NCBI GenBank assembly: GCA_903952805.1
Contig: CAJBHN010000863.1
Span: forward strand, 1 to 10,436
Direction of reading: 5' to 3'
Source of the DNA: an uncultured Myxococcales bacterium
GTDB taxonomy: Bacteria > Myxococcota > UBA727 > VGSZ01
Length of the DNA stretch: 10,436 bases
Positions 6,332-10,436 of this stretch are shown in pieces. Within the stretch, counting starts at the first letter, position 1; each line of letters opens with the position of its first letter. The position numbers and the translations under genes are program-made. Under the pieces are notes generated by a model. It did no database searches, was not told where the DNA came from, and worked only from the letters and a program-made list of their open reading frames with translations.

Positions 6332-7171
6332 ATGAACAAGAACGTGGTGGCTGTGGCTTCTGTTGCGTCTTTTCTGTTCGTCGCGGGGGAGTTCGTCGGG
6401 TGCGAACCGACCGTGGTCGACGACGAGCAAGACGCCGGAAACGACGATGCCAACGATGCCGGAGCAGATGACGCAGGCGACGGCGGTGCGTGTGTCCCGA
6501 CCTCGCTCGACATTGGAGAGCAGACGCTGAGCTTGGGCCTGTTGGGGTTCATTGACATCGCGCCCGGCCAGGTATTCACCCCCACAGTCGGCTACGAGGA
6601 GTGCTGCCCGGCGTTTCAGCCCTTGCCCGACGCTTGCGTGGAGTTCTCATTTTCGCGTGACGCTACGGGGATGGCGACCTTGGATGTGGCAACGGGCGTG
6701 GTCCGAATCGACGAGAACGCACCCGACAATACCTCGCTGGGATTGATCGCGAGCGTCGACGATGGCGCCCACATGGCCCGCCTGACCTTGAACATCTTTG
6801 ATCCCGCCCAGAACCCCTTCGTCGGCACGTGGCACCAGACCGCAACCCTCGAGTGTGGCACCGGCGCAGAGGTTGATCCCGGCCGAGCCATCGAAGACGT
6901 CAGCTTCTTTGGCAACCGCCGGTTCCACGTCACCCACACCGTGTTCGAGTTGCTGTGGGTCGACTACTCCGGTGCCGTCTCATTCGATGTGGAGCGCGGC
7001 ACATTTTCGTTTGCGACCTCACGAGGAGCCGGCAGTTTGCCGGAGGACGTCGACGGTGACGATGGCACCTTCGAACTCGACGCCGACGGCCGCCTGATTC
7101 TGCGCGACCTCTGGCTTGGCACCTTCAGCGACGACATGGTCGAAGGCTGCGGCGTCGTGTTGGAGCGCTGA
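6332..7171 (+). CDS. Secreted lipoprotein with acidic linker, function unknown
   Basis: The protein has 279 residues. The N-terminus has a short charged start (MNKN), a hydrophobic stretch (VVAVASVASFLFVAG) and a lipobox FVGC with the acylated Cys at 24. The glutamate at 20 within the hydrophobic region and the Phe at -3 make the lipobox imperfect. Residues about 29-52 are an Asp/Ala/Asn/Gly-rich linker (DAGNDDANDAGADDAGDGG), common in lipoproteins of Myxococcota-type bacteria. The rest is beta-rich, with cysteine pairs (ECC, DAC) and a segment like an Ig-type or lipocalin-like sandwich (residues about 55-150), then FVGTWHQTATLEC near 163-175, which resembles the start of a lipocalin-type barrel (G-x-W). 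No catalytic motif is visible. No clear Shine-Dalgarno sequence precedes the ATG. Confidence 0.75.
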   Translation: MNKNVVAVASVASFLFVAGEFVGCEPTVVDDEQDAGNDDANDAGADDAGDGGACVPTSLDIGEQTLSLGLLGFIDIAPGQVFTPTVGYEECCPAFQPLPDACVEFSFSRDATGMATLDVATGVVRIDENAPDNTSLGLIASVDDGAHMARLTLNIFDPAQNPFVGTWHQTATLECGTGAEVDPGRAIEDVSFFGNRRFHVTHTVFELLWVDYSGAVSFDVERGTFSFATSRGAGSLPEDVDGDDGTFELDADGRLILRDLWLGTFSDDMVEGCGVVLER

Positions 7172-7533
7172 ACCCCACGAACGCGGCGGTGCGAGCGCCA
7201 CAGGGCGCCCACAATCGGCCGATCTCGCCGCATCATGTGTCCAATGTGCGAGCCTGAGCTTGGGTCTCGTCAGACATTCGAACCTGTGTCATCGGCCGCG
7301 ACAAAGCTCAGCTGCACGTTCGCGGGCAGGCCGGGTGCGCCCTTGCCTGAGGTCGTCGAGGCCCCGCGCAAGTGCTCCTCCCCACCCGGGGAGAGCGTCA
7401 CAAAAACCAAGACCAGCACGGCCCGCAGCGAGAGCCCTCTCCCAAGTGGGGAGAGGGCGCGCCGAAGGCGGGGCGCGGGATTCCGAGAGGGCGCGCCGAA
7501 GGCGGGGTGAGGGACCCAGGCGCCGGCAGCCAG
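7172..7533. other. Repeat-bearing region between convergent genes, no supported gene
   Basis: Both strands are open over parts of this stretch. On the minus strand a frame ending at the TCA at 7270-7272 gives a tail containing GKGAPGLPANVQLSFVAADD with fair codon bias, but its upstream part is read from the palindromic repeat and it has no start of its own. It could be the relic of a gene end. A plus-strand frame from 7235 is Pro/Ser-rich and also ends inside the repeat. No intrinsic terminator with a T-run was seen for either neighbouring gene. Confidence 0.4.
7378..7511. repeat. Palindromic REP-like repeat with internal 23-bp duplication
   Basis: Two hairpins are present: CTCCCC-ACCC-GGGGAG (7378-7393) and GCCCTCTCCC (7434-7443) pairing exactly with GGGAGAGGGC (7449-7458). 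A 23-bp stretch starting GAGAGGGCGCGCCGAAGG at 7451-7473 recurs exactly at 7485-7507, a period of 34 bp. The CCTCTCCC/GGGAGAGG core and the GGGGTGAGG end are shared with the repeats at 3241-3385, so this is probably another copy of the same broad class of intergenic repeat. Confidence 0.6.
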
Positions 7534-8454
7534 TCAGTTGACGGCGACGACGTAGCAGAGCCAGGCCGGGTCGGGCCGTCCGTCGGTGGCGCGGCGGTAA
7601 TTCCCCGACGGATCGCCGTCTTTGTCGAGGGTCTCCCAGTAGATGTGGGTCTCACTGAAGCCGGCTTCGTCGAGGAGCTCGCGCAGCTCGGGCAGGGTCC
7701 ACAGACGCCAGTCGTAGGTGAAGGCGCGCTCGAGGGCCGAGCCGTCGGGGAAGCGGAAGTGGATGTGAAACAGCGCGTCGGCCGTGATCGGATTGAAGGT
7801 CTCCTGGTGCCACACGTAGCGAAACGGCGGGTTGTCACGCTTGGCCTGCGGTGTGCGACGAGCGACCTTGCGGGCCTCTTGCAGGTCGGCCTGATAAAAA
7901 GCCGAGCCCCCCATCATATCGAAGACAAAGATGCCTTCGTCGGCGAGGGAACGCTTCACCGACTTGAAATAGCGCAGCACTTCTTCACGCTTCTTGAACA
8001 AGAAAAACGAGTAGTTCTGGGCGGCGATGACCTCGGCTTTGGTCTTGGTCTGCAGCACATCTTGCTGCAGCAGCGTCAGGCGCGATTGCTGCTCTTCGCT
8101 CAATGCGGGCAGGTAGTGGGTGCGGCCGTAGTCGAGCGGTTCGGGGTCGAGGTCGACGCCGACGGCGATGGCTTCGGCGTCTCGCTGCACCCACTCGACG
8201 CACACGGCGAAGGCGGCGCAAAAATCTTCGCGCAGCGTCGTGGGCCAGCGGTTGAACGCGTCTTTGTAGAAGCGCCGGAACATCGACACCTCATGCTCGG
8301 GGTCCTGCACGCTCAAGCGGTACAGCGCGTAGCGGTCGGCGCCGTCGGCCATCGTGGCTTTGGCGGCCTTGGCCTTTTTGCCGGGCTTGGTGGTCGCCGT
8401 GGTGGCGGACGACTTCGGGGATGCCTTGGACTTCGCAGACGTGTTGGGAGCCAT
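7534..8454 (-). CDS. Class I SAM-dependent methyltransferase
   Basis: The protein has 306 residues from the ATG at 8452-8454, which has GGGGAGAAG upstream on the minus strand. The frame is open further upstream, but that translation comes from repeat DNA. Residues 1-34 are a Lys/Ala/Ser/Thr-rich, probably disordered extension (KPGKKAKAAKA). A second ATG at 8350-8352 would remove it. The catalytic domain begins near residue 40. LREDFCAAFAVCVEWVQ stands where motif I (usually D-F-C-G-T-G) is expected, and AVGVDLDPEPLDYGR is the acidic-loop motif that binds the ribose of SAM. LTLLQQDVL and GIFVFDMMGGSA fit motifs II and III-IV. The substrate is unknown. In motif I the usual GTG is replaced by AAF, which is typical of some subgroups or may weaken SAM binding. 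Confidence 0.82.
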   Translation of the reverse strand: MAPNTSAKSKASPKSSATTATTKPGKKAKAAKATMADGADRYALYRLSVQDPEHEVSMFRRFYKDAFNRWPTTLREDFCAAFAVCVEWVQRDAEAIAVGVDLDPEPLDYGRTHYLPALSEEQQSRLTLLQQDVLQTKTKAEVIAAQNYSFFLFKKREEVLRYFKSVKRSLADEGIFVFDMMGGSAFYQADLQEARKVARRTPQAKRDNPPFRYVWHQETFNPITADALFHIHFRFPDGSALERAFTYDWRLWTLPELRELLDEAGFSETHIYWETLDKDGDPSGNYRRATDGRPDPAWLCYVVAVN

Positions 8455-8470
8455 GTCGCCGACTTCTCCC

Positions 8471-8519
8471 CGCCCACGCTTTCCGGCAAGGGGGGTGGGC
8501 AATGGGGGTGGGCAAGGGG
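8471..8519. repeat. G-quadruplex motif with 13-bp-period repeat upstream of the methyltransferase
   Basis: On the plus strand five G-runs occur at 8490-8495, 8497-8499, 8504-8508, 8510-8512 and 8516-8519, separated by T, CAAT, T and CAA. The unit GGGGGTGGGCAA is present twice (8491-8502, 8504-8515). GCCCAC at 8472-8477 can pair with either GTGGGC, so hairpin and quadruplex forms would compete. The motif lies 36 bp upstream of the methyltransferase ATG, on the strand that is the template for its mRNA. Confidence 0.55.
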
Positions 8520-8690
8520 TGTGTGTGGCAGCGGACCCACGGACCGAGTCTCCTCGCCCGGGCCCGAGCAGCGACGAGCAGGCCTTGGTGGCCCGAGGGG
8601 GGCAGGAAATCATCACTCGACCGTGCGCCCGTGCGCCCGGCGATCAAACCCGGTGCTGCACGCCGCGAGGCGCTCCCGCGTCGCTGTGTA

Positions 8691-8769
8691 CGTCGTCGCC
8701 CGTCGTCGCCCGTCGTCGTCCGCCGTCGTCCGCCGTCGTCCGCCGTCGTCCGCCGTCGTCCGCCGTCGG
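8691..8769. repeat. Tandem array with 10-bp period
   Basis: About eight units follow one another exactly every 10 bases: two of CGTCGTCGCC, one of CGTCGTCGTC, four of CGCCGTCGTC and a final partial CGCCGTCGG. Ten is not a multiple of three, so the array does not encode a peptide repeat with a 10-bp unit, and no gene is supported over it. It lies in the divergent intergenic region between the methyltransferase and the repeat-containing lipoprotein. Confidence 0.75.
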
Positions 8770-8786
8770 AGGGTATCAAGACCCTC
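8769..8786. repeat. Hairpin at the end of the tandem array
   Basis: GAGGGT (8769-8774) pairs exactly with ACCCTC (8781-8786) over ATCAAG. There is no T-run on either side, so this is not a typical terminator. Confidence 0.4.
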
Positions 8787-8885
8787 GTCAGCGTGACCTC
8801 GTCCCCGGCAACCGCGTCGATGGCCCGAAGCCTGCAAGGAACATGGGGTGGTCACCACGACTGTGCGCGTGGCGATCGTTGGTGT

Positions 8886-8933
8886 GTCTTGGTGCCTGTC
8901 TTGGTGCCAGATGTCTTGCCAGTGGCTTGGCAA
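8886..8933. promoter_or_regulatory. Direct repeat and dyad upstream of the lipoprotein, possible operator
   Basis: GTCTTGGTGCC occurs at 8886-8896 and again at 8898-8908, a 12-bp period. A perfect inverted repeat, TTGCCA-GTGGCT-TGGCAA, follows at 8916-8933. Both lie 60-110 bp upstream of the ATG at 8994. The arrangement would suit a regulator binding site, but no matching regulator gene is present and no clear -35/-10 pair could be placed. Confidence 0.35.
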
Positions 8934-8993
8934 CGCACCATGATTTGGGTCTTCTGTCCTGTCTCCGCCGCTTGGCGGCCTGTGGTGTGTGTG

Positions 8994-9845
8994 ATGAAGC
9001 GCGTGGTTGGCCAGCTGTTGATGTCTGTCGCCGCTGTGGTGACGATGTCGGCGTGTGTCGACACCGGCGGCGTTGGCGACGCCCGCGACGTCGTCGTCCG
9101 CCCCCGCGTGATCGTTGAAGGCACCGTCGAACTGGGCGATCGCACCGACGGCCGCGTGCTGCTCAACAGCATCACCGCCCACGCCCACGATGCGCGCCTG
9201 CTGGTCACGAGCCTCGACGGCCAGGCGGAGCCGCTGGTCGTGGTCGACGAGCAGGACCCCCTCTTCTTCAGCTACTCCCCCAATCAGCCCGACGCCCAGC
9301 AGGCGGCCGAGCGCACCTGGAGTCTTCCCGTCGTCGGTGGCGACCTGTATGTCGGCTTCGGCCCTGCCGATCCTGACGCCGTGGCGGGCGCTCCCTTTGA
9401 GGCCTCCAGCCTCGCTGGCCACACGGTGGTGATCACCGGCTCCATCGCCATCGCCAGCGACGCCGCCGCTGGCTTTGGCGCCGGCCGCGACGTCAGTGGC
9501 GACGACGGCGTCGCCGAGGTCGACCCCGATGGCACGCCGGCTCGTCCGGTCAGCGAGGTCGATCCCGACGGCACCCCCGCCCAGCCGGCCGGCGGCGACA
9601 GCGAGGTCGATCCCGACGGTACGCCGGCCCAGCCTCCCGACAGCGACGTCGACAGCGACGTCGACAGCGAGGTCGACCCCGACGGCACGCCGGCCCAGCC
9701 TCCCGACAGCGACGTCGACCCCGATGGCACCCCGGCAGTCGACCCCGATGGCACCCCGGCCGACGTCACGACGCCGTGGACCATCGCAGCGGGCAGGAGC
9801 CCCACAAAACGTCGTCACAGACCAAAGCCACCATGGAGGGCATGA
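8994..9845 (+). CDS. Lipoprotein with six VDPDGTP repeats
   Basis: The protein has 283 residues. MKRVVGQLLMSVAAVVTMSAC is a clear lipoprotein signal, with the lipidated Cys at 21. The ATG at 8994 was chosen because the upstream part of the open frame is read from intergenic repeats. Residues about 30-165 form a small beta-rich domain (VIVEGTVELGDRTDGRVLLNS and later HTVVITGSIAIA). Residues 176-256 contain six copies of VDPDGTP, mostly followed by Ala-Gln/Arg-Pro and separated by Glu/Ser/Asp spacers, including a DSDVDSDVDS stretch. The Asp-x-Asp-Gly spacing recalls calcium-binding turns, but a structural role as an acidic stalk is equally likely. The last 25 residues turn basic (SPTKRRHRPKPPWRA), which is odd after an acidic stalk. 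The stop overlaps the next gene's start as ATGA. Confidence 0.72.
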   Translation: MKRVVGQLLMSVAAVVTMSACVDTGGVGDARDVVVRPRVIVEGTVELGDRTDGRVLLNSITAHAHDARLLVTSLDGQAEPLVVVDEQDPLFFSYSPNQPDAQQAAERTWSLPVVGGDLYVGFGPADPDAVAGAPFEASSLAGHTVVITGSIAIASDAAAGFGAGRDVSGDDGVAEVDPDGTPARPVSEVDPDGTPAQPAGGDSEVDPDGTPAQPPDSDVDSDVDSEVDPDGTPAQPPDSDVDPDGTPAVDPDGTPADVTTPWTIAAGRSPTKRRHRPKPPWRA

Positions 9846-10204
9846 CCGTGCGCCACCAGGTGCGTGTGCCCTTCACCCTCACCGTCGACGGGGCCTTCGA
9901 GCACCAGACGGCGCTGAGCGCCGAGGCCATCGCCGCCGTCGACGCCGGCGACGTCCTCCCCATCGACCTGCGTTTCGCCGCTGCTGAGTTCTTCAACGCA
10001 GAGCGCCTGGCCGTGCTGGGCGATTTGGCCGCCGAGGCCGTCCGTCGGGGTGACAAGGGCGGCGCGGCCCTGCAGGTGTCGGCGTCGACGACGGCCCGGC
10101 TGGTCGATGTGCAGGTCCACGCCAGCGTCAAGAAGGTCAAGGCTGCGCCCAAGACGTCCTCCAGGATTGTCGTGACCGGCCCGACCGGCCCCACCGGTCG
10201 CTGA
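9842..10204 (+). CDS. Small protein of unknown function with collagen-like tail
   Basis: The protein has 120 residues from the ATG at 9842, which overlaps the lipoprotein stop by 4 bp (ATGA) and has GGAGGG just upstream, although the spacing is short. An ATG at 9833 or 9776 would give a longer overlap. The body is an alpha/beta domain (HQVRVPFTLTVDGAFEHQTALSAEAI, then LPIDLRFAAAEFFNAERLAVLGDLA) with no signal peptide or membrane helix, so it is probably cytoplasmic. Residues about 98-120 are Lys-rich and end in GPTGPTGR, two collagen-type Gly-x-y triplets. The gene is followed by a strong terminator. I recognise no family. A product made together with the lipoprotein is expected from the overlap. 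Confidence 0.65.
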   Translation: MTVRHQVRVPFTLTVDGAFEHQTALSAEAIAAVDAGDVLPIDLRFAAAEFFNAERLAVLGDLAAEAVRRGDKGGAALQVSASTTARLVDVQVHASVKKVKAAPKTSSRIVVTGPTGPTGR

Positions 10205-10235
10205 GTCGACCATCGGACCCACCAGTGCCAGCGCC

Positions 10236-10260
10236 GAAGGCCACCCATCGGGTGGCCTTC
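10236..10260 (+). terminator. Strong hairpin terminator after the 120-residue gene
   Basis: GAAGGCCACCC (10236-10246) pairs perfectly with GGGTGGCCTTC (10250-10260) over ATC, an 11-bp stem. It is followed by GTGTTTCTGG, a weak T-tract. It lies 32 bases after the stop at 10204 and most likely ends the 8994-10204 transcript. Confidence 0.8.
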
Positions 10261-10291
10261 GTGTTTCTGGGTGTGGCCCAGGTCGCCCGGT

Positions 10292-10323
10292 GGGGGGCAG
10301 GGTTCGGGGTTCGGGGAGCGGGG
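10292..10323 (+). repeat. G-quadruplex motif between two terminators
   Basis: G-runs at 10292-10297, 10300-10302, 10306-10309, 10313-10316 and 10320-10323 are separated by CA, TTC, TTC and AGC. Five runs with loops of two or three bases make a strong sequence match to a quadruplex. It lies on the plus strand between the terminator at 10236-10260 and the one at 10349-10380. Confidence 0.55.
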
Positions 10324-10348
10324 CCAGCGTTGGGCCGTACCCACAGCC

Positions 10349-10380
10349 AAAAAAACGAGCGGGCTGGTGCCCGCTCGTTT
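10349..10380 (-). terminator. Hairpin terminator for a minus-strand gene entering from the right
   Basis: AAACGAGCGGG (10353-10363) pairs perfectly with CCCGCTCGTTT (10370-10380) over CTGGTG. On the minus strand the stem is followed by a run of seven T (complement of the A-run at 10349-10355), which is the classical form. On the plus strand the tail is short, so the signal mainly serves the minus strand. Confidence 0.75.
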
Positions 10381-10421
10381 CTGCCAGGGGTGTCCATGGC
10401 GACGATGCTTCAACAGCGTCG

Positions 10422-10436
10422 TCAGCTCACTTGACG
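10422..10436 (-). CDS. Likely 3' end of a minus-strand gene beyond the window
   Basis: Two minus-strand stops lie at the edge, 10422-10424 and 10427-10429. Together with the terminator about 40 bases downstream they suggest that a convergent gene ends here. Too few bases are present to choose the frame or say anything about the product. Confidence 0.3.
   Translation of the reverse strand, partial: RQVS

Noticed and set aside
7378..7511. CRISPR-like array
   Set aside because: There are only two repeat copies with an 11-bp gap, palindromic content and no cas genes.
7372..8796. Plus-strand open frame of 474 codons opposite the methyltransferase
   Set aside because: It is antisense to a clear methyltransferase and passes through repeat DNA at both ends.
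8886..8940. Sigma-54 promoter suggested by TGGCAC and TTGCC words
   Set aside because: The TGGCAC and TTGC elements do not fall at the required spacing on either strand.
8421..8993. N-terminal extension of the VDPDGTP lipoprotein frame
   Set aside because: It is read from the G-rich repeat and the 10-bp tandem array, and it would bury the lipoprotein signal that begins at 8994.

Overview
This is a GC-rich window. Its coding regions favour G or C at third codon positions, and it carries two lipoproteins with acidic, low-complexity segments of the kind common in Myxococcota and other former deltaproteobacteria. Assignment to that group is an inference from style only; no rRNA or tRNA gene or taxonomic marker gene is present.

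Layout: (1) Positions 1-1391 hold a minus-strand two-helix membrane protein with an arrestin-like beta-rich N-terminus. Its frame stays open for 74 codons beyond its TGA. (2) Positions 1633-3171 hold a complete-looking IS110-family insertion sequence of about 1.48 kb (1665-3143) that has split a palindromic repeat; joining the flanks restores a perfect hairpin. (3) Positions 3174-3385 are hairpin-rich repeat DNA, including an inverted pair of repeat units. (4) Positions 3481-5958 (minus) encode an HrpB-type DEAH/RHA helicase, followed by a possible 33-codon coupled ORF. (5) Positions 5990-6280 (plus) hold what looks like the 5' remnant of a RecA/ImuA-like ATPase gene, head-to-head with the helicase. 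(6) Positions 6332-7171 (plus) encode an acidic-linker lipoprotein. (7) Positions 7172-7533 are repeat-rich DNA between convergent genes. (8) Positions 7534-8454 (minus) encode a class I SAM-dependent methyltransferase. (9) Positions 8455-8993 hold a divergent intergenic region with a G-quadruplex motif, a 10-bp-period tandem array, a 12-bp-period direct repeat and a dyad. (10) Positions 8994-10204 (plus) hold a lipoprotein with six VDPDGTP repeats, overlapping by 4 bp a 120-residue protein with a collagen-like tail, then a strong terminator. (11) A second hairpin with a T-tract on the minus strand at about 10349-10380 suggests that a minus-strand gene enters from the right.

The most interesting object is the IS110 element. 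Its 240-nt non-coding leader folds on paper into an approximately 175-nt structure closed by an 8-bp stem. It also contains four short segments, in the order left target, right target, left donor, right donor, that match the inferred insertion site and element ends as bridge-RNA guides should. Each match is short and was found by eye. The other genes look like unrelated chromosomal genes and do not form one visible pathway.
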